Shown piece after piece: positions 37,407 through 46,312 of a DNA stretch of 64,000 nucleotides; the stretch's first letter is position 1, and each line of letters starts with the position of its first letter. Under the pieces are notes generated by a model. That model was not told where the DNA came from and made no database searches. It saw only the letters and a list, made by a program, of their open reading frames with translations. Source of the DNA: Microvirga lupini (GTDB lineage Bacteria > Pseudomonadota > Alphaproteobacteria > Rhizobiales > Beijerinckiaceae); NCBI RefSeq assembly GCF_014191055.1, contig NZ_JACHWB010000002.1:124001-188000 (forward strand), written 5' to 3'. The position numbers and the translations under genes were made by a program.

Positions 37407-38108
37407 ATGGCCATTGATACCCCGCACAATGTCTCGCCCATCGCCGTCTTCGACCTCGATGGAACCCTGGCAGACACGGCCGGCGACCTCGTCGGAACCC
37501 TGAACGTGATCCTCGAGCGCGAGGGATTGGCGTCCCTGCCCGTCCGGAAGGCCCGCGACATGATCGGCGCGGGCGCCCGTGCGCTGATCCAGCGCGGATT
37601 CGAGGCGGCCGGCAAGGAGCTGACGCCGGATTATCTCGACGAGCTGTTCCGGCAGTTCATGGTTCATTACGGGGAGAACATCTGCGTCCGGACACGGCTC
37701 TATCCTGGGGTGGCCGAGGCGCTCGACCGGCTCGAGGATGCAGGGTTCATCCTGGCTGTCTGCACCAACAAGGTCGAGGAGCATTCGGTGAAGCTCCTGC
37801 AGGAGCTCGGGGTCGGCCATCGCTTCGCGGCCAATTGCGGCCGCGACACCTTCCGCTACTTCAAGCCCGACCCGCGCCACCTGACGCTCACCATCGAGCG
37901 GGCGGGCGGCCACCCGAGCCGCGCCGTGATGATCGGGGATTCGCGCACCGACATCGTGACGGCGAAGAATGCCGGCATTCCGGTGATTGCCGTGCCCTTC
38001 GGCTATACGGACGTACCGGTCCAACGACTGGAGCCGGACCTCGTGATCAAGCATTTCGACGAGCTGTTTCCTGCCATCCAGCGCCTGATGAGGCCGCTCG
38101 CGGCCTGA
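37407..38108 (+). CDS. gph: Phosphoglycolate phosphatase (HAD family)
   Basis: A 233-residue haloacid-dehalogenase hydrolase. The nucleophile motif is VFDLDGTLADTAGDL, with the cap domain after it, CTNKVEEHSVKLL as the second motif, and GDSRTDIVTAKNAGIPV as the Asp pair. Gph removes 2-phosphoglycolate, a by-product of DNA repair or oxygenase activity. Length and motifs fit. It precedes tRNA-Val on the opposite strand. Confidence 0.9.
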   Translation: MAIDTPHNVSPIAVFDLDGTLADTAGDLVGTLNVILEREGLASLPVRKARDMIGAGARALIQRGFEAAGKELTPDYLDELFRQFMVHYGENICVRTRLYPGVAEALDRLEDAGFILAVCTNKVEEHSVKLLQELGVGHRFAANCGRDTFRYFKPDPRHLTLTIERAGGHPSRAVMIGDSRTDIVTAKNAGIPVIAVPFGYTDVPVQRLEPDLVIKHFDELFPAIQRLMRPLAA

Positions 38109-38175
38109 TACGCGCATGCCGGCGCGTGTGCACGCAGTGCACACGAACTTGTGAAGCTTGTCTGTCAGGAAGGAA

Positions 38176-38250
38176 TGGTGGGCGCGACAGGGATTGAACC
38201 TGTGACCCTTCGCGTGTGAAGCGAATGCTCTCCCGCTGAGCTACGCGCCC
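38176..38250 (-). tRNA. tRNA-Val (CAC)
   Basis: A 75-base cloverleaf: acceptor GGGCGCG/CGCGCCC, D-arm AGCTCAGCGGGAGAGC, anticodon loop TTCACAC giving CAC, T-arm CAGGTTCAATCCCTG, encoded CCA end. The anticodon reads the GTG codon. Confidence 0.96.
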
Positions 38251-38494
38251 TGACAAGGGCCTTCTAAAGGCGCAGAACCCCCTGCGTCAAGCCAAAGAAG
38301 CTGCCAAGCCGGCAAGTATTTTGCACCACGAATTGTGGCAGCCTGACTTTAACCACTCGGTTACGACATGGCGAGATTGTGACAAATCACGCTAGGATTT
38401 TATAGCAGAACCCTGATAATCCATGGATCCGAAGCGGGGCTGTTGCGTTGTGCAATCACATACCCGCCATCAACATGTTCAAACCGAGGCAATT

Positions 38495-39079
38495 ATGGGA
38501 CGCACTCGCGCTGCTCTCAGTGGGTTTGCTTGCGCCTTCGTCGCGCTCGCGACGCCGGCTGCGGCATTTACGGCTATCGATCCGCTCACCCGCCAGCCGC
38601 TCTACAGTGCTGAGGAGACATACCGGGCGCAGGCTTCCGCCGTGCCGCGGCAGATCGTGACCTTCGACGGCCGCTATGCGCCGGGCACCATCGTGGTCTC
38701 CACCAGCGAGCGCCGCCTGTGGTACGTGCTGGGCAACGGCCAAGCCGTCCAGTACGGCGTCGGCGTCGGCCGTCCGGGTTTCACCTGGTCGGGCACCCAT
38801 TCCGTCACCATGAAGCGCGAATGGCCGGACTGGCGCCCTCCGGCAGCCATGCTCAAGCGTCGCCCCGACCTGCCCCGCTACATGAAGGGCGGCCCGGACA
38901 ATCCGCTCGGCGCCCGCGCCCTCTATATCGGCAGCACCATCTACCGCATCCACGGCTCGAACGAGCCGGAGACCATCGGCGAGGCCGTCTCCTCGGGCTG
39001 CATCCGCATGACCAACGAGGACGTGACCGACCTCTACAACCGCGCCAAGGTCGGCGCCCGGGTCGTGGTTCTTCGGTAA
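38495..39079 (+). CDS. L,D-transpeptidase (YkuD family)
   Basis: A 194-residue exported enzyme that cross-links peptidoglycan 3-3 or attaches proteins. Signal peptide ends TPAAA/F. The YkuD catalytic motif is complete: HGSN (His near 153) and SSGCIRM (Cys near 169). Start at 38495 is supported by a GAGG site; an upstream in-frame ATG at 38423 is unlikely. The ErfK/YbiS-like small LDTs are typical of Hyphomicrobiales, which rely on 3-3 cross-links in unipolar growth. Confidence 0.93.
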   Translation: MGRTRAALSGFACAFVALATPAAAFTAIDPLTRQPLYSAEETYRAQASAVPRQIVTFDGRYAPGTIVVSTSERRLWYVLGNGQAVQYGVGVGRPGFTWSGTHSVTMKREWPDWRPPAAMLKRRPDLPRYMKGGPDNPLGARALYIGSTIYRIHGSNEPETIGEAVSSGCIRMTNEDVTDLYNRAKVGARVVVLR

Positions 39080-39106
39080 ATCTTTCTTAAGTACAGGAAT
39101 TGGACG

Positions 39107-39188
39107 CGTCATGGCCGGGCTTGTCCCGGCCATCCACGTTTGAGAGACCTGAAGACGTAGATCCCCGGAACAAGCCCGGGGATGACGA
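39107..39188. repeat. Palindromic intergenic repeat, family B copy 3
   Basis: CGTCATGGCCGGGCTTGTCCCGGCC then a spacer with GACGTAG and CCCCGGAACAAGCCCGGGG, ending GACGAGG. It lies after the L,D-transpeptidase stop, before the convergent DUF971 gene. Confidence 0.85.
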
Positions 39189-39214
39189 GGAGGGAACGAG
39201 AAGTCTCAAGACTC

Positions 39215-39583
39215 CTACCGCCCCCGATCCCGCGACAAGCCCTTGGCAGCAAGCTCGTCGAGATAAGCCTGCCACTTCTCTCCCTGCTCTGCCCCAAGCC
39301 GATAGAGATAGTCCCAGCCGTAGATCCCGGTATCGTGCAGGTCGTCGAAGACCAGCTTCACGGCATAGTTGCCCACAGGCTCCACGCCGATGATCGTCAC
39401 CTCGCGCTTGCCCGGCACCGTCTTTCGCTCGGCGGGACTGTGCCCCTGCACCTCGGCCGAAGGGCTCGACACCCGCAGGTACTCGGCCTGCAGGTCGAAA
39501 GCCGCGCCGTCCTCGAAGGCGACATGCAGGCTGCGCTTGTCCTTGGACAGGCGAAGTTCTGTCGGCCAGCGCTCAGATGCCAT
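39215..39583 (-). CDS. DUF971 domain protein
   Basis: A 122-residue protein with the DUF971 core (PTELRLSKDKRSLHVAFEDG, VEPVGNYAVKLVFDDLHDTG, IYGWDYLYRLG). DUF971 members are found near Fe-S or ubiquinone genes in other bacteria and lack an assigned reaction. It is divergent from moaA with 89 bases between starts, and this neighbourhood appears often in the order, hinting at a link with cofactor or iron-sulfur metabolism. Confidence 0.86.
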   Translation of the reverse strand: MASERWPTELRLSKDKRSLHVAFEDGAAFDLQAEYLRVSSPSAEVQGHSPAERKTVPGKREVTIIGVEPVGNYAVKLVFDDLHDTGIYGWDYLYRLGAEQGEKWQAYLDELAAKGLSRDRGR

Positions 39584-39672
39584 GATCTCACCCTTTTCCC
39601 GGTTGCAATTGACGCTACGTGCTTGATGATGCGGGTTGAAGCAAGATTCCAGTGAGCGAGAGCGTTTCCACC

Positions 39673-40710
39673 ATGAGAGCCATCCCGGCTCAGCTTGAGA
39701 CTTCCGAGATCAGTCATTCCCTGATGGACCCGTTCGGCCGGGCCATCACGTATCTGCGCGTCTCGGTGACGGACCGTTGCGACTTTCGCTGCGTTTATTG
39801 CATGTCCGAGGACATGGCATTCCTGCCCAAGCGCGACCTGCTGACCCTGGAGGAGCTCGACCGCATCTGCTCCGCCTTCGTGGCCCGGGGCGTGCGCAAG
39901 CTGCGGATCACCGGCGGCGAGCCCCTGGTGCGCCGGGACATCATGACCCTCTTCGGCTCCCTCTCCCGCCACCTGGATTCAGGCGCTCTCGACGAGCTGA
40001 CGGTCACCACCAACGGCTCGCAGCTTGCCCGCCACGCGAAGGATCTCGTGGCCTGCGGCGTCAGGCGTATCAACGTTTCCCTCGACACCCTCGACCCGGA
40101 CAAGTTCCGCGCCATCACCCGCTGGGGGGATCTCGCCAAGGTGATGCATGGGCTCGATGCCGCTCAAGCGGCAGGGCTGCAGGTCAAGATCAACGCCGTT
40201 GCGCTGAAGGGCGTGAACGAGGACGAGCTGGAAACCCTGCTCGAATGGGCGCATGGCCGCGGGATGGACCTGACGCTGATCGAGGTGATGCCGCTGGGCG
40301 AGATCGACGGCCAGCGCATCGACCAGTTCCTGCCCCTGTCCATGGTCCGAGCCCGCCTTGCCGCCCGCTACACGTTGGAGGACCTCGACGACCGCACGGG
40401 CGGGCCTGCCCGCTATGTGCGCGTGAAGGAGACCGGCGGGCGGCTCGGCTTCATCACGCCGATGACCCACAATTTCTGCGAAAGCTGCAACCGGGTGCGG
40501 GTGACCTGCACCGGCCAGCTCTTCATGTGCCTCGGCCAGGAGGATGCCGCCGACCTCCGGGCGCCGGTGCGCGCCTCCGAGAGCAACGACCTGCTCGACC
40601 GCGCCATCGTCGATGCGATTGCCCGTAAGCCCAAGGGGCACGACTTCATCATCGACCGTCGCCATGCCCGCCCGGCGCTCAGCCGCCACATGAGCGTCAC
40701 GGGCGGTTAA
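39673..40710 (+). CDS. moaA: GTP 3',8-cyclase MoaA
   Basis: Radical SAM enzyme that starts molybdenum-cofactor synthesis from GTP. The N-terminal 4Fe-4S motif is CDFRCVYC (about residues 36-43), followed by TGGEPLVR. The C-terminal second cluster uses [18 protein letters not shown], and the chain ends ...VTGG, the conserved double-Gly tail required for activity. 345 residues from the ATG at 39673; a GTG start at 39652 is possible. No other moa gene is here. The cofactor it starts is needed by XdhAB downstream in this window. Confidence 0.95.
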   Translation: MRAIPAQLETSEISHSLMDPFGRAITYLRVSVTDRCDFRCVYCMSEDMAFLPKRDLLTLEELDRICSAFVARGVRKLRITGGEPLVRRDIMTLFGSLSRHLDSGALDELTVTTNGSQLARHAKDLVACGVRRINVSLDTLDPDKFRAITRWGDLAKVMHGLDAAQAAGLQVKINAVALKGVNEDELETLLEWAHGRGMDLTLIEVMPLGEIDGQRIDQFLPLSMVRARLAARYTLEDLDDRTGGPARYVRVKETGGRLGFITPMTHNFCESCNRVRVTCTGQLFMCLGQEDAADLRAPVRASESNDLLDRAIVDAIARKPKGHDFIIDRRHARPALSRHMSVTGG

Positions 40711-40813
40711 ACTGCGTTTCTACTGCTGCCGACAAGTACTGAGACAGCCTGTCATTTGACTGTTCAGTATTTTCAAGTGATATCGAGCTCGACCATTTGG
40801 GCTGGGCTGCCGC

Positions 40814-41614
40814 GTGACCATATCGAGGTTTGGACGAAGACTGGCGATTGCTGCCGGGCTGCTGCTCGGGCTGGGTATGGGCCCATGCCTGTCGCAGGCG
40901 CAGGCTCCCGCAACCCAGCCGGTGATCCGCGTCGCCATCGAGGGTGCCTACCCGCCCTTCAACTTCATCGATCCCAGCAACGAATTGCAGGGCTTCGAGG
41001 TCGATCTCCTCAAGAGCCTGTGCGAGGCCATGAAGGTCCAGTGCGAGCTCGTCCAGCGCGAGTGGGACGGCCTCGTCCGCGGCCTCCTGGACCGGGACTA
41101 CGATGCCATCATGTCGTCGGTGGAGATTACGGAGCGGCGCAGAAAGCGGATCGCCTTCTCCGATCCCTATTACCGCGTCCCGGCGATCTTCATCGGCTCT
41201 AAGGAGACCGCTCCCGGCGAGGTGTCGCCGGCGGCACTCGCCGGCAAGACGATCGGCACGACGGACCGCAGCGACCACGAAACCTATCTCAGGGAGTTCT
41301 ACAGGGACTCGCAGATCGAGGTCTATGCGAAGCCCGACGAGGCCAATCTCGACCTCCTGGTCGGGCGCCTCGATGCGGTCTTCGGCGACAAGCGTCTGCT
41401 GACCCGGTTCCTGGCAAGCCGCGAGGGCAGCTGCTGCCAGATCCTCGGCGACACGCCGAAGGAGCCGGCCTATCGGCATCAATCCTACGGGGTCGGCCTG
41501 CGCAAGGAGGACACGGCTCTGCGCGAGCAGTTCAACCGCGCCATCGCCGAGGTGCAGGCCAACGGCACCTACGACCAGATCCGGGCCAAATATTTTTCCT
41601 TCGATATCAAGTAG
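40814..41614 (+). CDS. Amino-acid ABC transporter substrate-binding protein
   Basis: A 266-residue periplasmic protein of solute-binding family 3 (amino-acid type). Signal peptide ends SQAQA; PVIRVAIEGAYPPFNFID and YDAIMSSVEITERRRKRIAFS are typical of the ArgT/HisJ/GlnH class. SBP3 members bind basic or polar amino acids. It starts with GTG at 40814. No permease or ATPase genes follow, so it is an orphan binding protein that may deliver to another transporter. It begins 104 bases after moaA. Confidence 0.86.
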   Translation: MTISRFGRRLAIAAGLLLGLGMGPCLSQAQAPATQPVIRVAIEGAYPPFNFIDPSNELQGFEVDLLKSLCEAMKVQCELVQREWDGLVRGLLDRDYDAIMSSVEITERRRKRIAFSDPYYRVPAIFIGSKETAPGEVSPAALAGKTIGTTDRSDHETYLREFYRDSQIEVYAKPDEANLDLLVGRLDAVFGDKRLLTRFLASREGSCCQILGDTPKEPAYRHQSYGVGLRKEDTALREQFNRAIAEVQANGTYDQIRAKYFSFDIK

Positions 41615-41674
41615 TGCCGTTTGACCCTGGGCTCTTCCCTTCCTAGAACCGAAACAGGATTCAGGGAGCGAACG

Positions 41675-42541
41675 ATGGCGAAGGTTGCATTCCTCGGACT
41701 TGGCGTAATGGGCTACCCCATGGCACGCCATCTCAAGGACAAGGGTCACGAGGTGACGGTCTACAACCGCTCGGGCGCGAAGGCGGACAAGTGGGTGTCG
41801 GAGAACGGCGGCCGCGCCGCCAGGACCCCGCGTGAGGCGGCCGAGGGCCAGGAGATCGTCTTCGCCTGCGTCGGCAACGACGACGACCTGCGCCAGGTGA
41901 CGCTCGGACCCGACGGCGCCTTCCAGGGCATGGGCAAGGGCACCATCTTCGTCGACCACACCACCGCCTCGGCCGAGGTGGCACGCGAGCTCTACGCCGC
42001 CGCCCAGGAGAAGGGCTTCGCCTTCATCGACGCTCCGGTCTCGGGCGGCCAGGCGGGCGCGGAGAACGGCGTTCTCACCGTGATGTGTGGCGGCGATGAG
42101 GATGTTTATGCCAAGGCTGAGCCGGTGATCATGAGCTTTGCTCGCGCGTGCCGGCTGCTGGGCCCCACCGGCTCCGGCCAGCTGACCAAGATGATCAACC
42201 AGATCTGCATCGCCGGCCTCGTGCAGGGACTGGCCGAGGGCATCCACTTCGGCAAGAGGGCCGGCCTCGATATCGAGGCGGTGCTTGAGGTGATCTCGAA
42301 GGGCGCCGCCGGCTCCTGGCAGATGGAGAACCGCGGCAAGACCATGAATCAGGGCAAGTTCGACTTCGGCTTCGCGGTCGACTGGATGCGCAAGGACCTG
42401 TCCATCGTGCTGGGCGAGGCGCGCAAGAACGGCGCCAGCCTGCCGGTCACGGCCATCGTCGATCAGTTCTATGCGGAGGTCCAGAAGATGGGCGGCAACC
42501 GCTGGGACACGTCGAGCCTGATCGCCCGGCTCGACAAGTAG
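41675..42541 (+). CDS. NAD(P)-dependent beta-hydroxyacid dehydrogenase
   Basis: A 288-residue member of the 3-hydroxyisobutyrate dehydrogenase / tartronate semialdehyde reductase family. The N-terminal Rossmann motif is VAFLGLGVMGYPMARHL; the substrate site FIDAPVSGGQAGAENG and catalytic lysine in GQLTKMINQI are present. The exact substrate (glyoxylate, tartronate semialdehyde, 3-hydroxyisobutyrate, succinate semialdehyde) cannot be chosen from sequence alone. AGGGAGCG sits before the ATG at 41675. It ends at a bidirectional terminator shared with the next, convergent gene. Confidence 0.9.
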   Translation: MAKVAFLGLGVMGYPMARHLKDKGHEVTVYNRSGAKADKWVSENGGRAARTPREAAEGQEIVFACVGNDDDLRQVTLGPDGAFQGMGKGTIFVDHTTASAEVARELYAAAQEKGFAFIDAPVSGGQAGAENGVLTVMCGGDEDVYAKAEPVIMSFARACRLLGPTGSGQLTKMINQICIAGLVQGLAEGIHFGKRAGLDIEAVLEVISKGAAGSWQMENRGKTMNQGKFDFGFAVDWMRKDLSIVLGEARKNGASLPVTAIVDQFYAEVQKMGGNRWDTSSLIARLDK

Positions 42542-42563
42542 GCCGCAGACTCATCTCCCAAAC

Positions 42564-42594
42564 AAAACGCCGGAGCCAAAAGCTCCGGCGTTTT
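42564..42594. terminator. Bidirectional rho-independent terminator
   Basis: Stem AAAACGCCGGAGC / GCTCCGGCGTTTT with loop CAAAA; A-run one side, T-run the other. It ends the dehydrogenase gene on plus and the caspase-fold gene on minus. Confidence 0.92.
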
Positions 42595-42605
42595 GCTGTC
42601 TTGGG

Positions 42606-45017
42606 TCAGCGCTCCTGCGGACAGGGGCGTCCGGGCAGGCAGCGTTGGGCGCGACCCTCGCCACCCTGCCGTCTTGGCGCGTCGAAGGAAGGCCGGTCGC
42701 GCGAGGGCCTTTCCATCTCACGTCCGGGGCGAGGCTGGTCGACGCCTCTTGGCGGCTCGCGGACGGCCCGCTCCATCCGCGCGGGAGCCTCCATGCGGGG
42801 CATCGGCCTCGGCTGGAACGCGGGCGCCTCAGGCCGCTCGACCCGGCGTGGCGCGGGACGTTCCTCGAAGAGAGGGCGGGCGCGCCTCTCGGGTCGTTCG
42901 ATCTCCCGAGGTTCAACGCCACGGGATGGACGATCCGGACGCCGCTCTTCGCGCAGAGCGGGCCGTGCCGGGCGAGCAGGCTTCTCCTCCCGGTCGAACC
43001 TCTCGATGGATTCGGGCCGGTCGACGCGCCGACGGGGCGCCTCATCGTCGTCACGACGCTGGCGGCGCTCCTCGATCTGAGGCAGCCCGACCACCGGCGC
43101 CCGCTCGATCCGCTCCGGATCGGGCCTCCTGTCCGGTCGGTTGCGCGGATCCCGACGCTCGGGCTCACGGGCAGCCCTGTCCCGATCGGGACGCTCGCGC
43201 TCGATCTCGATCCGCGGGCGGTCCGGCCTTGGCCCGCGCGGAAGAATCTCCTCCCCATCGAGCCTCGGGTTCCGCGGGCGCACGGCATCGCGGACAGGCG
43301 CCTCGGGCCGGATGTCGCGCTGATTGCGATCCTGTTCGACGGAGCGCGGGCTGCGGTCCCGGTCGGGGCGCGGACGTTCCTGCCCGTCGCCGATCAGCGG
43401 GATTGGACGCGAGGGAATGCGGCCGGGGCGCACACGCGGAGCCTCACCGGGACGGACATCCCTGCCCTCGCGGGGTTTCCGAGGCTCAACCGAAACCGGG
43501 ATCGGCTCGATGGGAGCGGCAAGACCGGGCTGCCTCGGCACGCGGGGCTCCTCGCGGCGCAGGTTGCGGCGCGGCCGCGGCAGGGGCTCATCGGCGCGAT
43601 CGAACACGTAGGGAGCCCGCACCGGAATGGCGACAGGACCTCTTGGAGTTCTCGGAGCGATCGGCTGATAGAAATACCGCGGCGGGCGGGCCCGATACGG
43701 TACGGGAATCGCATAGGGGATCGGCAGGATGCCGGCCATGATCGGCGGCGGCGGCGGTTCACGGATGATGGTGATGAAGTCCTCGTCATCCTCCCAACGC
43801 GGCAGGAAATAGGCTGGCAGGCGCGGGGGCGGCACTTCGCGGATGATGGTCACCACCTCGACGACCTCGATCCGCTCCACTTCCGGAAGGGGCGGAGGAA
43901 GATCCTCGTAGACCACCTCTTCGAACACGGCCGGCGGTGCATAGGGCGCGGAGAGGCGCGCGAGCCTGCGCCGGCAATCCGGCGCGTGCGGGCCGTTCGG
44001 ATAAGCACGAAGATAGGTCCAGTAGGCCTCGCGCGTGTTGCGCGTGACGGTCCGACGCCACACGGCAGCCTCGCGGCGGGCGGCGAGGAGCGCCGTCACG
44101 CGACGGGAGAGCTGATGATCGGGGTAGCGGCGCAGGAAGGCCTGATAATACTGGATCGTGTCGTGCTCGACCGCAATGGCATAGGCCTCCTCGGCCGGCA
44201 CCTCCTCGATGCGGCGCACCTCACGAACGAGGGGCGTGGCCGAGGATTCCGCCGGCTCGAAGAATGCAAAGGAGGCATTGCCCAGATTGGCCGAATGCCA
44301 GGGGATCTGCAGGCCGTTCGTGGTCTCGTGCACCCGCAGGCGCGTGCGGGCGAAAACCTCGTCCAAAGCCAAACCCGGCTGGCGGATCATTTCGGCCAGC
44401 GCCGTGGCATAGGGTCCATAGGGGCCCGACCCGTCCGTGGCGACGATGTTGGGGGCGGACGAGAAGGCCATCAGGAAGCCTGAGGGCGGCTCGATCAGGG
44501 CCAGCCCCTTGGCGATGGGCTCGCCCGTGGAGCCGAGCGGGTAGTCCCGCGCCATGTCGGCGACGACCACCCGCACCCGGGCCGGGCTCTGCTCGAGGGA
44601 GCGAACGAGATCGGAGAGGCGAAACCCCTCGATGGCGATGTCCGCGTCGCGCTGGATGCGGGCATCGACCGGGAGCAGATAGTTGTCGCCCTCGAGCTGG
44701 ACCCCGTGGCCTGCCAGATAGACCATCACCGTGGAGCCGGGCTCCAGATCCTCGACCTTGTCGAGGAAATCGCGGACGAGGCTGCGCAGGTCGTTGGCAT
44801 TGAGATCGCGGCCCTGCACAACCTCGAACCCGGCACTGGTCAGCGTCTGGGCGATGAGGCCCGCATCATTCGCCGCGGTGGCGAGCGTGCGCCCCTCATA
44901 GACGCCCTGCCCGACCACGAGGGCGAGGCGATCCTGAGCCAGAGCGACGGAGGCCTGACCGATGGCGGCCACCAACACAAGGGCGGCAAAAACGACGGTA
45001 CGTTTCAGGGAAAACAC
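42606..45017 (-). CDS. Caspase-fold (peptidase C14) protein with no catalytic Cys and a charged tail
   Basis: An 803-residue exported protein starting with GTG at 45017 (GAGGGG upstream), signal peptide ending VALA/Q. Residues about 28-260 are a C14 caspase fold (RLALVVGQGVYEG, YLAGHGVQLEGDNYLLPVD). The catalytic His is at about 104, but the DACRD motif that holds the nucleophile reads DMARD: Cys is replaced by Ala at about residue 156 (codon 44550-44552). A helical segment and PYF-rich linker follow. From about residue 510 the tail is a low-complexity Arg/Pro/Glu/Asp stretch of nearly 300 residues, ending QRCLPGRPCPQER. It is likely a non-enzymatic scaffold or binding protein. Confidence 0.85.
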   Translation of the reverse strand: MFSLKRTVVFAALVLVAAIGQASVALAQDRLALVVGQGVYEGRTLATAANDAGLIAQTLTSAGFEVVQGRDLNANDLRSLVRDFLDKVEDLEPGSTVMVYLAGHGVQLEGDNYLLPVDARIQRDADIAIEGFRLSDLVRSLEQSPARVRVVVADMARDYPLGSTGEPIAKGLALIEPPSGFLMAFSSAPNIVATDGSGPYGPYATALAEMIRQPGLALDEVFARTRLRVHETTNGLQIPWHSANLGNASFAFFEPAESSATPLVREVRRIEEVPAEEAYAIAVEHDTIQYYQAFLRRYPDHQLSRRVTALLAARREAAVWRRTVTRNTREAYWTYLRAYPNGPHAPDCRRRLARLSAPYAPPAVFEEVVYEDLPPPLPEVERIEVVEVVTIIREVPPPRLPAYFLPRWEDDEDFITIIREPPPPPIMAGILPIPYAIPVPYRARPPRYFYQPIAPRTPRGPVAIPVRAPYVFDRADEPLPRPRRNLRREEPRVPRQPGLAAPIEPIPVSVEPRKPREGRDVRPGEAPRVRPGRIPSRPIPLIGDGQERPRPDRDRSPRSVEQDRNQRDIRPEAPVRDAVRPRNPRLDGEEILPRGPRPDRPRIEIERERPDRDRAAREPERRDPRNRPDRRPDPERIERAPVVGLPQIEERRQRRDDDEAPRRRVDRPESIERFDREEKPARPARPALREERRPDRPSRGVEPREIERPERRARPLFEERPAPRRVERPEAPAFQPRPMPRMEAPARMERAVREPPRGVDQPRPGREMERPSRDRPSFDAPRRQGGEGRAQRCLPGRPCPQER

Positions 45018-45163
45018 GGTTGAGGCCCCTCTTCGACCCGCTTCTGCGGGATCCTGCCGGAGAATAAGGCCAAGGCGGTTGAATGCACCGTGAACAAATG
45101 GGGACAATCAGGCCAGCTCTAGGCCTTCGCTCGGATTCTTCAGCAGCGGACCAACAAACCCGA

Positions 45164-45263
45164 CCTCATCCTGAGGAGGGCCGCAGGCCCGTCTCGAAGG
45201 AGGCTCCAGCAATCTCTGGACGATCCTTCGAGACGCAGACTGCGTCTGCTCCTCAGGATGAGG
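45164..45263. repeat. Large palindromic repeat, family C copy 2
   Basis: CCTCATCCTGAGGAG to CTCCTCAGGATGAGG, inner arms TCTCGAAGGAGGCTCC and GATCCTTCGAGA. Same layout as copy 1 at 13.6 kb. It lies between the 3' end of the 68-residue membrane gene and the GTG start of the caspase-fold gene; the gap is about 283 bases. Confidence 0.8.
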
Positions 45264-45300
45264 CTGGAGGGAAGATTCACCGGATATGAGATGAGCAAAT

Positions 45301-45507
45301 TCAGCGCCGCGTCATCGTGAGATAGACCACGAAGGCGCCGATGGCGACCGCAAGCCCCATGATGGCCATCTGCCGGGCCTCGCCGGTGAAGGCCGCATCC
45401 CGGTACATCTGCGAGAGCCGCTCGGCGCGCTCAGGGTCGCGGGACATGAACAGGCCGATCACGATGCTTAAAGTGGCAAGGCCGATGATCCAATAGGTGG
45501 GGCGCAT
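45301..45507 (-). CDS. Small two-helix membrane protein (68 aa)
   Basis: A 68-residue protein with two hydrophobic segments (TYWIIGLATLSIVIGLFM and AIMGLAVAIGAFVVYLTMTRR) joined by a charged loop. GGAGAA precedes the ATG at 45507. It follows the enoyl-CoA hydratase gene by 13 bases on the same strand and is likely the last gene of that operon. Function unknown. Confidence 0.75.
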   Translation of the reverse strand: MRPTYWIIGLATLSIVIGLFMSRDPERAERLSQMYRDAAFTGEARQMAIMGLAVAIGAFVVYLTMTRR

Positions 45508-45520
45508 AAGCGTGTTCTCC

Positions 45521-46312
45521 TCAGCGTCCCTGGAACCGGGGCGCACGCTTTTCGCGGAAGGCCGCAACACCCTCCATGAAATCGTCGCTCGATCCTGCTT
45601 CGCTCTGCAGCTTCGCCTCCAGCTTGAGCTGCGCCTCAAGGTCGTTGGTCAGACTCTGCGCCACCGCCTGCTTGGTGAGGCGGTAGGCGAGCCCAGGACC
45701 GGACGCGAGCTTGGCCGCGAAGGCCGCCACATCGACCGCGAACGAGGCGTCCTCGAAGACCTTGTAGACGAGACCCATGCGCTGCGCCTCCTCGGCCGGG
45801 ACGGATTCGGCGCTGAGCATCAGGGCGAGCGCCATCTTCGGACCGATGAGGCGCGGCAGGATCCAGGTGCCGCCGGCATCGGGAATCAGGCCGATCTTGG
45901 CGAAGGCTTCCTGCAGATAGGCGGAGCGGGCCGCCACGACGATGTCGCAGGCGAGCGCAATGTTCATGGACGCCCCGACGGCCGGGCCGTTAAGGGCCGA
46001 GATGACGGGCTTCGGGTAATTGGACAGCCTCAGGATCAGCGGGTTGTAGTCCCGCTCCAGGGCCGGCCCGAGATCGAGGCGCCCCTGCTCGTCGCGCTTG
46101 AGATCGACCGTCAGGTCCTGGCCCGACGAGAACGCCCGCCCCTCCCCGGTCAGCACCACCACGCGCACCTTGTCGTCGCTCTCGCACTGATCGAGAGCGT
46201 CGCGCAGCTCGGCATGCATGGTGGCGTTGAACGCGTTCATCTTGTCGGGCCGTGCCAGCGTGATCGTCGCGACCGGTCCATCGACGGTGCAGCGCAGGGT
46301 CGTCGGGCTCAT
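45521..46312 (-). CDS. Enoyl-CoA hydratase/isomerase family protein
   Basis: A 263-residue crotonase-fold enzyme. The oxyanion-hole and active-site segments are AFSSGQDLTVDL and PAVGASMNIALACDIVVAA, followed by FAKIGLIPDAGGTW. The GQDL and NIALACDI details resemble PaaG/PaaF-type members (phenylacetate or fatty-acid degradation), but assignment to a specific acyl-CoA is uncertain. Its ATG follows directly after the TAG of the uracil-glycosylase gene with no gap, indicating coupling. The 68-residue gene follows. Confidence 0.85.
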   Translation of the reverse strand: MSPTTLRCTVDGPVATITLARPDKMNAFNATMHAELRDALDQCESDDKVRVVVLTGEGRAFSSGQDLTVDLKRDEQGRLDLGPALERDYNPLILRLSNYPKPVISALNGPAVGASMNIALACDIVVAARSAYLQEAFAKIGLIPDAGGTWILPRLIGPKMALALMLSAESVPAEEAQRMGLVYKVFEDASFAVDVAAFAAKLASGPGLAYRLTKQAVAQSLTNDLEAQLKLEAKLQSEAGSSDDFMEGVAAFREKRAPRFQGR

